A stretch of DNA of 64,000 nucleotides from assembly GCA_020635115.1 (NCBI GenBank), contig JACKAK010000005.1, forward strand, positions 277,278 to 341,277. The letters run 5' to 3'. Below are positions 36,002 to 45,432 of the stretch, piece by piece. Both the position numbers and the translations under genes were made by a program. Source of the stretch: Halobacteriovoraceae bacterium. GTDB taxonomy: Bacteria; Bdellovibrionota; Bacteriovoracia; Bacteriovoracales; Bacteriovoracaceae. The first letter of the stretch is position 1. Every line of letters begins with the position of its first letter. The notes below the pieces were generated by a model that did no database searches, had not been told where the DNA came from, and saw nothing but the letters and a program-made list of their open reading frames with translations.

Positions 36002-36848
36002 CTATAGTTTCCACAATGTAGTCATCATCATTATTATAAAATTCAATTTCTTGAGCTTTTGTTGTACCGCGAACAGGAGAAGAGAGAGATTCAGTAATAT
36101 GATCTGCATCCTCTTGATCTTCAAATGACAGTTGTCTAGTGCTTGCAAGAAATTTCTCTTGTTTTGTGATATACTTCATGATGGCCATCTTGTGGAGTAC
36201 ATTTTGAATTTCTTTTTTGGCACCTTGACTTATTTTTTTTTCATAGAATGATCTACTAAACACTGCAGGATTTGGAAGAATCAGAGCTAAAAAGGCACCT
36301 TCTTCAGGTAAAAGATCTTTTGGTAATTTTTTGAAATAAAATTTTGACGCATTTAAAATCCCATATAATCCTGGCCCATATTCAATTGTATTCAAGTATA
36401 GTTCCAATATTCTTTCTTTAGAGAGATTTTGTTCCATAATAAGTGTGAGATAAAATTCTCTTATTTTTCGTAAAATATTTCTTTTTGAAGTAAGGAGATA
36501 GTTTTTAATAAATTGTTGAGAAATTGTACTTGCTCCACGCAATTTTGCACCTTGAAAGTAGTCGTATAATGCAGAACCAACTTGAGTTAGATCTACTCCA
36601 TGATGCTCAAAAAAGTTCCAGTCTTCATTAATCTGAATTGCATAATAGGCGTTTGGAGAAATTTCATTGAGTGAAACCCAACTCTTGGGTTGAGTTTTAG
36701 TAAAGTGATATTTGGCCTGAGCATCTTTGTCTAGAGTATAGGTGATAAAGCCTTTATCTAATTTGCTTAAACTGAACACATTATCAATTTCTAAATAAAT
36801 TGGAAGACAACCAATGAATAGTGAAATCACCAAAATGGCCCGAAACAT
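35994..36848 (-). CDS. Monofunctional peptidoglycan glycosyltransferase-like protein (GT51)
   Basis: A 284-residue protein with one N-terminal membrane segment and a GT51 domain: catalytic E75 in INEDWNFFEHHGVD, LRGASTISQQFIKN near 105-117, KIREFYLTLIMEQNLSKERILELYLN with the second Glu, and YGPGLYGI. GT51 enzymes polymerise lipid II into glycan strands at the inner membrane. No transpeptidase domain follows; residues after 240 are acidic and low in complexity. It resembles MtgA. The C-terminus overlaps the next gene. Confidence 0.87.
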   Translation of the reverse strand: MFRAILVISLFIGCLPIYLEIDNVFSLSKLDKGFITYTLDKDAQAKYHFTKTQPKSWVSLNEISPNAYYAIQINEDWNFFEHHGVDLTQVGSALYDYFQGAKLRGASTISQQFIKNYLLTSKRNILRKIREFYLTLIMEQNLSKERILELYLNTIEYGPGLYGILNASKFYFKKLPKDLLPEEGAFLALILPNPAVFSRSFYEKKISQGAKKEIQNVLHKMAIMKYITKQEKFLASTRQLSFEDQEDADHITESLSSPVRGTTKAQEIEFYNNDDDYIVETIDD

Positions 36849-37022
36849 TATCTAGTCACTCCTTATTTTTGACACGTAATACTATACAAATTTGATTTCA
36901 ACGTAAACACCACTCATACATTTTACATTTTTTTTAGATTCTTACCAATAATTGCTCAAATTGGATGCCAAGTTCAGTCTATTTAGATAGTCTTGGCCGT
37001 CCTGAAAAGAGGTAAACAAATT

Positions 37023-37802
37023 ATGTATAACATAGGAATTATTGGACATGGACATGTCGGATCGTTGCTGGGACAACATCTCCATGGGGCCGGATATAAA
37101 ATATTTGCTACCAAAACAGAGATACTAAAAGACAACGGATCTTACCCAATAGAGAGTTGTCGATTGCCAAAAGATATTATTCATTTAAAAAAAATATTAA
37201 GTGATGGAGTTTTAATTTTTCTCATACCTCCTTCAACTAAAAGTTACAGGGCCATTATTGATTCACTTATAAAGTATTTTCCGGCCACACAAAAATTGAT
37301 CTTTTTTTCCTCGACCTCAGTTTATGGGGACAAGCAGGGACTATGCAATGAAGCAACTATTCCTTATCCAACATCAAAAAATGGTCAGGAGCTTTTGATA
37401 TGTGAAGGAAAATTAAAAAATCATTTTCAATATTTAAAAATAATCAGGCCCTCAGGAATAGTTGATGAATTAAGAAATCCAATACATTTTTTTAAAAATA
37501 CTTCTGAAATCACAAATTCAAATTTCTTGATAAATTTAATTCATACCCAAGATATCATTATATATATCGAATATTTAATAAAAAACTATGCAAGCTCTAA
37601 ATCGATTAAAAATTTAGTATCAGAGGATAACATGACTAAAGATGAATTTTACAATGGTCTTAGAAGATTTTATCATCTTCCTAAGTTAAAAACTTCTGAA
37701 AATCATCCTAATCCATCAAAGAAAATTTTATCTCAAAATCCAGGCCCTTGTTTAAATTTTCCAAATCTATTTGAGTATTTCAAGGGGATTAAAAATGTTT
37801 GA
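37023..37802 (+). CDS. NAD-binding epimerase-like protein (extended SDR, YeeZ-like)
   Basis: About 259 residues from the ATG at 37023, preceded by AGAGGTAAACAAATT. A Rossmann start IGIIGHGHVGSLLGQHL is followed by LIFFSSTSVYGDKQGLCNEATIPYPTS, the SDR Ser/Tyr region with an YGD in place of a classical YxxxK. The overall arrangement recalls YeeZ-type nucleotide-sugar epimerase relatives. Substrate unknown. It overlaps the EamA gene by 8 bases. Confidence 0.7.
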   Translation: MYNIGIIGHGHVGSLLGQHLHGAGYKIFATKTEILKDNGSYPIESCRLPKDIIHLKKILSDGVLIFLIPPSTKSYRAIIDSLIKYFPATQKLIFFSSTSVYGDKQGLCNEATIPYPTSKNGQELLICEGKLKNHFQYLKIIRPSGIVDELRNPIHFFKNTSEITNSNFLINLIHTQDIIIYIEYLIKNYASSKSIKNLVSEDNMTKDEFYNGLRRFYHLPKLKTSENHPNPSKKILSQNPGPCLNFPNLFEYFKGIKNV

Positions 37803-38676
37803 ACTTTTTTTGGTTTCAATAATTTGGGGTTTTTCTTTTGTCATCATTAAAGGGAAATTAACAGGTCTTGATCCTTTTTTTCTTGCTTTTGTTAGACTGT
37901 TCATTGGAAGTTTAGTTTTTTTACCATTTTTTAAAATAAAATTCTTCAAATATTTATCAAGAGAAATCATTTTTATTGGAGTTATACAATATGGATTGAT
38001 GTATATTTTTTATATTAACTCTTTCCAATATTTGCAAGTATCCCAATTGGCACTCATGACAATCTTCACACCACTATTTGTCTATGTCCTAGGAGAATTC
38101 TTTGAGAAAAAATTCTCTGTATTTCTTTTGATGATTGTTGCTCTAAACATCCTCAGTTCCTCAATTCTTATAGATATTAGAGTGCCTGGCAAGTTAAAGG
38201 GAATTATACTAATACAGTTGTCAAATATTTGCTTTGCTTTTGGTCAAACTTATTACAAATACAAATTGTCTAAAAAAATTCCAAAAGGTGTAAAACAGCA
38301 TCAGGTTTATAGTGTCATTTATTTTATTTCTGCAATAGCAACTCTTCCCTTTTTATTGATGAAATCTAAAATATTACTCAATATGGATTTGAGCAGTACT
38401 CAAGTTATTTATTTGATATATCTTGGTATTGTTCCAACTGGACTTGGTTTTTATTTCTGGAATAAGGGTGCAGTAAAAGTAAGTCACACGTTTTTAGCAA
38501 TTGCCAATAACTTAAAAATTCCCTCGGCCCTCATATTTTCTATTCTACTCTTAAAAGAAGAAATAAATTTGTCGGCCATCTCCATTTTTTTACTCGTCTT
38601 CTCTTTGTCAGTTATTTTCTTAACTTTCAAAAAGTATACAAATTTATCTGAAAATAACTTAGAATTAAGAAGTTAA
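37795..38676 (+). CDS. EamA/DMT-superfamily membrane transporter
   Basis: About 293 residues from the ATG at 37795, which follows AAGGGGATTAAAA; an upstream TTG frame is ignored. About ten hydrophobic segments in two homologous halves, with FLVSIIWGFSFVIIK at the start and IYLGIVPTGLGFYFWNKGAVKVS in the second half, typical of EamA. These carriers move amino acids or metabolites. The substrate is unknown. Overlaps the preceding gene by 8 bases. Confidence 0.88.
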   Translation: MFELFLVSIIWGFSFVIIKGKLTGLDPFFLAFVRLFIGSLVFLPFFKIKFFKYLSREIIFIGVIQYGLMYIFYINSFQYLQVSQLALMTIFTPLFVYVLGEFFEKKFSVFLLMIVALNILSSSILIDIRVPGKLKGIILIQLSNICFAFGQTYYKYKLSKKIPKGVKQHQVYSVIYFISAIATLPFLLMKSKILLNMDLSSTQVIYLIYLGIVPTGLGFYFWNKGAVKVSHTFLAIANNLKIPSALIFSILLLKEEINLSAISIFLLVFSLSVIFLTFKKYTNLSENNLELRS

Positions 38677-38697
38677 CTCATTTCTAGGATATTTTTT

Positions 38698-39408
38698 ATG
38701 AGTATTACTACGATTAAATACAGTTTTGTCTTCCCGGACAATTCTCAAATTAACCATGTTTTTGAAATTGATAAAATAAAACGTAAAATTGTTAATCTCT
38801 CAGATACTCCAGAAGATTTAAAACAATATACTGAACTTGATTTTTGCAAATGTAGCAACTGTCCATTAAATAAAACCCAAACTCCTGAATGTCCAATTGC
38901 GAAGAATCTTTTTCTCGTTGAAAGAAAGTTCAAAAATAAAATCTCACACGATAAATGTTTTATTGTTTGTGACACTCCACAACGGGCATATACAGCAAAA
39001 ACAGATGTTCAAGTTGGTTTGCAGTCAATTTTTGGATTATTAATGGCATCTTCCGGATGTCCACATTTAGAGTTTCTCTCACCAATGGCCATGTTTCATC
39101 TTCCTTTTTCAAATGAGGAAGAAACCATTGTAAGAATCCTTGGATTTTATTTTCTTGAGAAATATATTAATGGAGAAATAGACTCGATTAACTTAGACCA
39201 GCTGAGTAAGCGATATCAAGAAATAAATACGGTTAACCGTGGAATTATTGAGAGAATTCGTAAAGTAGAGAGAAAAGATGCAGGACAAAATGCAATTGTC
39301 ATTCTTGACACATTTAGTATGCTTCTTTCAAGTGAAATGAGTACTGATCTTGAATCAATTCGTTATATTTTTGATTCTAGCGTGAATACTTTATTAAAGA
39401 AGGAGTAA
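38698..39408 (+). CDS. Cys-containing soluble protein, DUF6901-like
   Basis: A 236-residue protein with a Cys cluster at 50-65 (FCKCSNCPLNKTQTPECPIA) and the sequence GLLMASSGCPHLEFLSPMAMFHLPF near 113-137. This pairing recalls a conserved family in Geobacter-like bacteria (DUF6901 by memory). The cysteines could bind a metal, but this is inference. It starts 21 bases after the EamA gene, and its end overlaps the convergent gene by 32 bases. Confidence 0.6.
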   Translation: MSITTIKYSFVFPDNSQINHVFEIDKIKRKIVNLSDTPEDLKQYTELDFCKCSNCPLNKTQTPECPIAKNLFLVERKFKNKISHDKCFIVCDTPQRAYTAKTDVQVGLQSIFGLLMASSGCPHLEFLSPMAMFHLPFSNEEETIVRILGFYFLEKYINGEIDSINLDQLSKRYQEINTVNRGIIERIRKVERKDAGQNAIVILDTFSMLLSSEMSTDLESIRYIFDSSVNTLLKKE

Positions 39409-39952
39409 GGGCCTGAACTTCAACAGGTTTTCCTACAATCAGTTCAAGCCTTTCTTTCAAATCTATATCTGCATTTGTTAGTGGATGTAAGACAACGCCT
39501 GTTTTTCCGATAATTTCTAAAGAAGGATGTACGTGTTTTACTATAATTCTTTTTATTTGCTTACCTAATGACTCAGCTTGATCTTGTAAATCAAGGACAA
39601 TGGAACGCAATTGATTGATATTTGCAGCATATCTTTTTTGACCTATGTAAATATCTGATTGGCAGTGGAAGTCCTGTCCCTCACCTATGATCATATAGCT
39701 TTCTTTTGGGCCAAACAGTGTAAGAGATTTTCTCATCAATGTATAATCACTTTTTTCAAAATTCTGAATTCTTTGTCCTTTATAAACAGGCCCAAGTCTA
39801 GACATTTTGAGAGCTCTCACCCCACCTATTCTAGCTAATTCTTGAAATAACAAAAGATTTGGAGTTTTTCCGCCCAGTAGAATTTTCAATCCAGGGGTTT
39901 TCAAATGTCGAATAAAACTAATAAAAAGAAATGATTTGTATATAAAACTCAT
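39377..39952 (-). CDS. Protein of unknown function
   Basis: About 191 residues from the ATG at 39952, which follows GAGGTAAAC; an in-frame Met at 39982 has no site. A hydrophobic N-terminal stretch (SFIYKSFLFISFIRHL) may anchor or only be buried. A middle part with KHVHPSLEIIGKTGVVLHPLTN is not matched to any family. It is convergent with the DUF6901-like gene and divergent from the hybrid kinase. Confidence 0.6.
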   Translation of the reverse strand: MSFIYKSFLFISFIRHLKTPGLKILLGGKTPNLLLFQELARIGGVRALKMSRLGPVYKGQRIQNFEKSDYTLMRKSLTLFGPKESYMIIGEGQDFHCQSDIYIGQKRYAANINQLRSIVLDLQDQAESLGKQIKRIIVKHVHPSLEIIGKTGVVLHPLTNADIDLKERLELIVGKPVEVQALTPSLIKYSR

Positions 39953-40021
39953 GTTTACCTCTATGCTCCCTTTCGGCCCCAATACTTTTTAATTCATCTT
40001 TTGTTTTTAAAAAAAGAGCTG

Positions 40022-40036
40022 TGGCAAATTGTGCCA
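40022..40036. promoter_or_regulatory. Perfect inverted repeat between two divergent genes
   Basis: TGGCA, five bases and TGCCA form an exact 15-base dyad in the 146-base gap between the unknown minus-strand gene and the hybrid kinase. It could be an operator shared by both. The spacing does not fit a sigma-54 promoter. Confidence 0.35.
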
Positions 40037-40098
40037 AAGTGTAAAAAATTTGATCACTTTTTAGATTAAAAAAATTTCATAAACTGTCGAAAAGACAA

Positions 40099-42324
40099 AT
40101 GATGAGACCAATATTGTTTTTAGTTTTTCTTTTTTCTGTGAAAGAAATTTTTTCGATAGAAAAAGTCGATCTTTATTTAAAATGGAAGCATTCCTTTCAA
40201 TTTGCGGGATATTACGCCGCACTTGAAAAAGGTTTTTTTAAAAGCGAAGGATTAGATGTTACATTTCATGAGAAAAATATGGAATGGACAACTGTAGAAA
40301 AAACTCTTGAAGGTACGGGTAAATATGGAATAAGTGATTCGAGTATTGTTCTTGATTATCTGAAAGACAGGCCAGTCATTATATTAAGTTCCATATTTCA
40401 GCATTCACCACTCGTTCTAGCGACAAGATATGAAGATAAAATCTTTGGGCCTTTGGAGCTCAAAGGAAAGAGAATAATGTATCAAAAAGATGTTGACGAC
40501 GCTGTATTACATGCAATGTTTGATTCTGTTGGTCTGCATGATAATGACTTCTATCATGTATCTCATTCTTATAAAAATGAAGATTTAATCAATAAAACTG
40601 TAGATGCAATTAGTATTTATACAACTGCACAGCCTTTTTATTTTAATAAAATAAATTTCCCAATTTATATGATTAGTCCGTCAAATTACGGAATTGATTT
40701 GTATGGAGACACATTGTTTACAACAACTAGAGAAATTGAACAACATCCTCAAAGAGCAGAGGCCTTTAGAAGAGCTTCAATAAAAGGATGGTATTACGCG
40801 CTTAGTAACCCTGAGGAGATATGTAAGTTAATAAAAGAGAAATATGATCAAAACTTGGATATAGAGCAATTACTTTTTGAAGCAAAAGAAACAGCAAAAG
40901 TTATAAGACAGGATATTACCCCTATTGGATATACTCATCCAGGAAGACTTGAGAAAATTTCAAATATATATGTTCATAAATATAAATTGAAACACAAAAA
41001 TGTTCAAAATATTCTGTTTGATCAGTATTTGATTAATAAAAATGCCTCTTTTTTAAATCGATTTAAAATCATAGGAATATTGGCCTTTATTCTATTGATT
41101 CTATTTCTCTTAGTGATGCTTTTTAATAAAAAGCTTCAAGAAGAGGTTGCTGCAAAAACTACTGAAATTGTTGAATTACAAAAAAGCAAAGATTTGTTTT
41201 TTGCTAATCTTACTCATGAACTAAGAACTCCACTGAATGCAATTATTGGAGGAGTTAGTTTTTTAAAAGATACTTACCTTGATGAAATTCAAAAAGATCA
41301 TTTAGAACTGATTGATTTCTCTTCAAACATTTTACTTGATATTGTGAATGACATTTTAGATTTTTCAAAGCTTCAAAAAAATAAGATTGAGCTCAGTATA
41401 AATCGAATAGAGCTTAGAAATTTAATTCAAAATATTTATTTGAATCAAAAAATTCTGGCCGACAATAAAAATCTAAAGTTCGAATTAATTAGTGATCTCA
41501 ATGAAGAATTTTGGGTAAACATTGATTACACTAGATTAACCCAAGTTCTTAATAATTTGATTAGTAATGCAATCAAATTCACTACAATTGGTAAAGTAAT
41601 TATTAATTTTAAGCATGAATTTTCTGAAGAAGGAGATCGTCTTTATTTTGAAATCAAGGATTCAGGGAAAGGGATAGATGAATCTAAAATCAAAACACTT
41701 TTTAAACCATATGTACAAGAAGATAATTCCATCATTAATAATTATGGTGGAACAGGTTTAGGTCTGGCCATTTCAAAACAAATAATCGAACTAATGAATG
41801 GTCAAATGGAAGTAAAAAATAATGAAGAAGGTGGAGCTTGTTTTAGTTTTAGTATTCCAGTGAGTATCTCTAGTTCGCAAAATAATTTGCAAGATGATGT
41901 GAATATTGAACTTTCATTAGATGACTTAAAAATGTTAAAAGTTTTAGTTGTTGAAGATAATCCAATTAATTGCAAAGTCATACGTCAATATCTAGAGAAT
42001 CTCTCTATAAGTCCAAAAATTGTAAATAATGGTTTAGAGGCCATTGAAAATCTGGAAAAAAATGAGTTTGATATTATTTTGATGGATAAGTTCATGCCTG
42101 TTCTTGATGGGCCTGCGACTACTAAAAAAATTCGTACTCACCAAGATAAAAAGATCGCTCATACATACATTATTGGGTTATCGGCCAATTGGAAAAATGG
42201 TTTTGATGAAGAATGTAAAGATTTGCAAATGAATGCAAGTTTAACGAAGCCATTAACTAAAGAAGAATTAAAAAAAGCGTTGCAAAGATACTTTACATAT
42301 ACAAAAGAAAAAAGCGCAGCATAA
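40099..42324 (+). CDS. Hybrid histidine kinase with NMT1/THI5-like sensor domain
   Basis: A 741-residue protein: signal peptide (1-20), then residues 21-300 like the NMT1/THI5 periplasmic binding fold (LYLKWKHSFQFAGYYAALEKGFFKSEGLDVTFHE). One membrane segment at about 321-342, HisKA with H373 in NLTHELRTPLNAI, HATPase with N box NNLISNAIKF, DSGKGID and GGTGLGLAIS, and a C-terminal receiver with D663 in ILMDKFMP. The fold in thiamine enzymes and ABC systems binds pyrimidine precursors or sulfonates. A partner regulator is not adjacent. Ligand unknown. Confidence 0.9.
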   Translation: MMRPILFLVFLFSVKEIFSIEKVDLYLKWKHSFQFAGYYAALEKGFFKSEGLDVTFHEKNMEWTTVEKTLEGTGKYGISDSSIVLDYLKDRPVIILSSIFQHSPLVLATRYEDKIFGPLELKGKRIMYQKDVDDAVLHAMFDSVGLHDNDFYHVSHSYKNEDLINKTVDAISIYTTAQPFYFNKINFPIYMISPSNYGIDLYGDTLFTTTREIEQHPQRAEAFRRASIKGWYYALSNPEEICKLIKEKYDQNLDIEQLLFEAKETAKVIRQDITPIGYTHPGRLEKISNIYVHKYKLKHKNVQNILFDQYLINKNASFLNRFKIIGILAFILLILFLLVMLFNKKLQEEVAAKTTEIVELQKSKDLFFANLTHELRTPLNAIIGGVSFLKDTYLDEIQKDHLELIDFSSNILLDIVNDILDFSKLQKNKIELSINRIELRNLIQNIYLNQKILADNKNLKFELISDLNEEFWVNIDYTRLTQVLNNLISNAIKFTTIGKVIINFKHEFSEEGDRLYFEIKDSGKGIDESKIKTLFKPYVQEDNSIINNYGGTGLGLAISKQIIELMNGQMEVKNNEEGGACFSFSIPVSISSSQNNLQDDVNIELSLDDLKMLKVLVVEDNPINCKVIRQYLENLSISPKIVNNGLEAIENLEKNEFDIILMDKFMPVLDGPATTKKIRTHQDKKIAHTYIIGLSANWKNGFDEECKDLQMNASLTKPLTKEELKKALQRYFTYTKEKSAA

Positions 42325-42349
42325 AAAAAGGCCTCTCAAATGAGAGGCC
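42324..42349 (-). terminator. Rho-independent terminator of glutamine synthetase III
   Basis: A perfect 8-pair stem GGCCTCTC/GAGAGGCC with loop AAAT (plus-strand reading), followed on the minus strand by a run of Ts (42329-42324). It begins a few bases after the minus-strand glnN stop and also overlaps the stop codon of the hybrid kinase. Confidence 0.85.
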
Positions 42350-42356
42350 ATAAGAT

Positions 42357-44549
42357 TTATCTAATAAAGAGCATATCGTAGTATTTTGGCAGATTCCAAA
42401 GATGGTTTGGTAAAATTTCTTCAAGTTGATTACAAAATTTAGCTAACTCTTCACTCACAGGCATGAGTTCATTTGCAATTTTAAAAGAATTTTCTTCTTC
42501 ATTTTCAGTTAGCCCCTTCAAACCATTTTCCATACTATTTACACAAGTCATGAGTGAATTCAAGGTAAAATTCAATTTCTTAATCATCTCAAACTCAATA
42601 GCGCTATCTATTCCAACTTCTTTATGTCCCTTTATGGCCGTAGCTAATTCAGTTTTATAATGAATGGTTGAAGGCACAATATGTTGTCTTATGAGATTTA
42701 GAAGTGTTTCAAACTCAATACATCTAAGCATATTGTAGTTTTCAACCAAAACATTGTGACGAGTTGTGAGTTCTGTTTGGTTGAAGATTCCACTTTCTGT
42801 CAGAAATTTTGTTTCATTTATGTCTGAGAGAATTTTTAAGGCATCAGGAGTGGTTCTTAAATTTGGTAAACCTCTTTTTTCTGCCTCGACTAGCCAATCT
42901 TTTGAATATCCATCTCCATTAAATACTACATCGTATGAATTTTTAAGCCACTTTTTAGTAACTGATGTAAGGGCCTCATCGATGCTTTTACCTGCAGAAA
43001 TTTCCGATTTAATTATCTCATTTGATTCTTCAAAGACTTCTGCGACAGCTGCATTTAACACGGACATTGGAAATCCTGTAGCAGCTGAAGATCCACAGGC
43101 CCTCACTTCAAATTTGTTACCAGTGAAAGCAAAGGGAGAAGTTCTATTTCTATCAGTATTATCTTTAAGGAGATGAGCAAGTTGTGTAGCACCAAGATCT
43201 AGAGTATTTTGAGTGTTGTGTACATAGGTAGCACCTTCTAAGATAGAACGATAGATTTTATCTAGAGTTTCACCTAAAAAGACTGAAATGATGCTCGGAG
43301 GTGCTTCATTTGCGCCAAGTCTATGATCATTTCCTTGTGAAGCAATAGACATTCTAATTGCTTTGGCATGCCTTTTTACGGCCTCAATGATAATTGAAAC
43401 AGTGGTTAAGAAACGAGGATTTTGATGTGGTTCCTTTGAAGGTTCCAGTAAATTAAGTCCATCATCTGTTCCCATTGACCAGTTTATATGTTTACCTGAA
43501 CCATTAATTCCTGCAAATGGTTTCTCATGAAGTAGAGCATGAAAATTATGTTTTTCAGCCGTCTCTTTAATGAGGGCCATTGTGATCATATTCTGATCAG
43601 CAGCTCGGTTTGCATCTGTGAATATTGGAGCAATTTCAAATTGTCCGGGAGCAACTTCGTTATGTCTTGTTTTGGCCGGAATTCCAAGTCTGTGCATTTC
43701 TAATTCTAATTCACACATAAATGCAAGTACTCTCTCAGGAATGGCACCAAAATAATGATCTGAGAGTTGTTGGTTTTTAGAAGTAAGTTGTCCAAATAAT
43801 GTTCGTCCGGTCATGACAAGATCAGATCGAGAAGCGAAGAAGGCCTTATCAATGAGAAAATATTCCTGTTCACATCCACAAGTTACGTCTACAAATTTTG
43901 TATCATGCCCCGTTAAATTCATATACTCAGTGGCAGCTTTATCCAACTTTGTAATACTCCTTAAAAGAGGAGTTTTAATATCAAGTGCATCACCATAATA
44001 AGACACAAAAGCTGTCGGTATACACAGAGTTACAGCATTAAGGGATTTTTTAAGAAATATGGGAGAAGTAATATCCCATGATGTATATCCTCTGGCCTCA
44101 AATGTTGTACGAGAGCCTCCATTTGGAAATGAACTTGCATCAGGTTCACCTTGTAAAAGTTGTGAGGCACTTAGTTTTTCAATTGGTCTTCCATCAGGAG
44201 CAAAAGAGAGGAAGGCATCATGTTTTTCAGCAGTTGATCCTGTCAATGGTTGAAACCAATGGCAGAAGTGGGTTGCCCCTCTTGAAACGGCCCAATCAGT
44301 AACGGCCGAGGCAACAATTTCTGCATGTTCGCGTGAAATTTTTTTATTACCTGATTTAGAAACAGATAAAATTTCTTTTCTTACTGATTCAGGAATAGAT
44401 GGTGCTGTCCTGAAATCAAACAAATTTTCACCAAAATAAGAGCTTACAGGCAAGTAATGGCCTTCACCATCAACTGGTCTTTCAATTCTTTTTGGCTTTC
44501 TACCATTTGCTATTACCTTAGCTACATTTCTTGGATTTGTGGCCTTCAT
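42357..44549 (-). CDS. glnN: Glutamine synthetase type III
   Basis: A 730-residue enzyme, the usual size of GSIII. FGENLFDFRTAPSIPESVRKEI, THFCHWFQPLTGSTAEKHDAFLSF, EVAPGQFEIAPIFTDANRAADQNM and GINGSGKHINWSM are family landmarks, and the ATP/glutamate site residues are visible in them. It makes glutamine from glutamate and ammonia as a dodecamer of two stacked hexamers. A strong site AAAGGGAGAAACTT precedes the ATG. It is followed by the 42330-42349 hairpin and is monocistronic. Confidence 0.96.
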   Translation of the reverse strand: MKATNPRNVAKVIANGRKPKRIERPVDGEGHYLPVSSYFGENLFDFRTAPSIPESVRKEILSVSKSGNKKISREHAEIVASAVTDWAVSRGATHFCHWFQPLTGSTAEKHDAFLSFAPDGRPIEKLSASQLLQGEPDASSFPNGGSRTTFEARGYTSWDITSPIFLKKSLNAVTLCIPTAFVSYYGDALDIKTPLLRSITKLDKAATEYMNLTGHDTKFVDVTCGCEQEYFLIDKAFFASRSDLVMTGRTLFGQLTSKNQQLSDHYFGAIPERVLAFMCELELEMHRLGIPAKTRHNEVAPGQFEIAPIFTDANRAADQNMITMALIKETAEKHNFHALLHEKPFAGINGSGKHINWSMGTDDGLNLLEPSKEPHQNPRFLTTVSIIIEAVKRHAKAIRMSIASQGNDHRLGANEAPPSIISVFLGETLDKIYRSILEGATYVHNTQNTLDLGATQLAHLLKDNTDRNRTSPFAFTGNKFEVRACGSSAATGFPMSVLNAAVAEVFEESNEIIKSEISAGKSIDEALTSVTKKWLKNSYDVVFNGDGYSKDWLVEAEKRGLPNLRTTPDALKILSDINETKFLTESGIFNQTELTTRHNVLVENYNMLRCIEFETLLNLIRQHIVPSTIHYKTELATAIKGHKEVGIDSAIEFEMIKKLNFTLNSLMTCVNSMENGLKGLTENEEENSFKIANELMPVSEELAKFCNQLEEILPNHLWNLPKYYDMLFIR

Positions 44550-44619
44550 AAGTTTCTCCCTTTAAAACTTGTAATGAATAGACTGTATAAAAAATATGTG
44601 GTTGTGTTTTAACTAGCTC

Positions 44620-44778
44620 CTACTGGAGCTGTTGCACAGTTTGAACCTGTTGCTGCTGAACTTGTACTGTAGAATATTGTGCTTGAGCTGAATGAGCACG
44701 TGAAAAGCAGAGCATAATAAATGCAAAAATGAAAAACAATATTTTTGCCATAATGGCCTGCATATCACCAGGAAACAT
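44620..44778 (-). CDS. Small exported or membrane-anchored Gln-rich peptide
   Basis: A 52-residue frame from the ATG at 44778, preceded by AGAGGTATAACT. After a short N-terminus there is a hydrophobic signal (AKILFFIFAFIMLCFS), a plausible signal-peptidase site after ARAHSAQA-like residues, and a short Gln/Val-rich tail (QVQQQQVQTVQQLQ). No family is known. The signal and ribosome-binding site are the only evidence that it is a gene. Confidence 0.45.
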   Translation of the reverse strand: MFPGDMQAIMAKILFFIFAFIMLCFSRAHSAQAQYSTVQVQQQQVQTVQQLQ

Positions 44779-44847
44779 AGTTATACCTCTATAAAAATGC
44801 CCTTTATTTATTGCAAAAAGCTTACAATTAGGCAATAAGTTTGTGCT

Positions 44848-45432
44848 ATGAATTCAAGTTTTTTTGTACAAATGCATGATTTACCCGACTATTGCCATCC
44901 TGTATATTCCTCTTTAAATCGATCGCTTCAATTTTACGCATCTCGAAAAGCTCTTTTATTTAGTATTGAAGACCATTTAAATAAAAAAATAGAGCATCAT
45001 TTTGATAAATTAGAAATCATAAACCATCACTATCTAAAACAGTACCCAAATATCGTTGTTTCTTTATCTCATACTCAAAATATAGGGGCAGCGCTTTGCG
45101 CTTCAAGAAACGAGTATCAATCTGTTGGTATAGATATAGAGTTAAAAACTCGCAAAGTAAAAGAAGGTGCTTTAAAGTTTTATTCACATAAAAAAGATGA
45201 TCTATCCCTAAATCATTTACAGCTTTGGGTGGCCAAGGAAGCATGCTTTAAGGCCATCTCTCCCCACTTTGACAGTTTTGAGGGAGAGATTACTCTTTCT
45301 AAAATTTGGGTCAATAACTTTCAATTCGGTCTTGTAGATCAAGTCCTAGGACATTTTACTCTTAGTGAAGAAGTTATAGGCCAACATAAAATCGTTGTCG
45401 CCAAGTCTTTCATAAAAACTATTGGGCCATGA
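44848..45432 (+). CDS. 4'-phosphopantetheinyl transferase, Sfp-like
   Basis: A 194-residue protein with the family motifs: VVSLSHT at 71-76, VGIDIE at 93-98 (Mg-binding Asp and Glu) and LWVAKEACFKA at 126-136 (the W-x-x-K-E-x-x-x-K block). It transfers phosphopantetheine from CoA to an acyl carrier protein. In genomes without AcpS it can serve fatty acid synthesis; here this cannot be judged. It overlaps the convergent M61 gene by 14 bases. Confidence 0.88.
   Translation: MNSSFFVQMHDLPDYCHPVYSSLNRSLQFYASRKALLFSIEDHLNKKIEHHFDKLEIINHHYLKQYPNIVVSLSHTQNIGAALCASRNEYQSVGIDIELKTRKVKEGALKFYSHKKDDLSLNHLQLWVAKEACFKAISPHFDSFEGEITLSKIWVNNFQFGLVDQVLGHFTLSEEVIGQHKIVVAKSFIKTIGP

Noticed and set aside
40022..40036. 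A sigma-54 promoter suggested by TGGCA
   Set aside because: GG and GC are 8 bases apart on the plus strand and the minus-strand spacing is also too short; the site is better described as a palindrome.
42324..42349. Terminator for the plus-strand hybrid kinase
   Set aside because: The T-run lies on the minus strand, so it serves glnN; it also overlaps the kinase stop codon.
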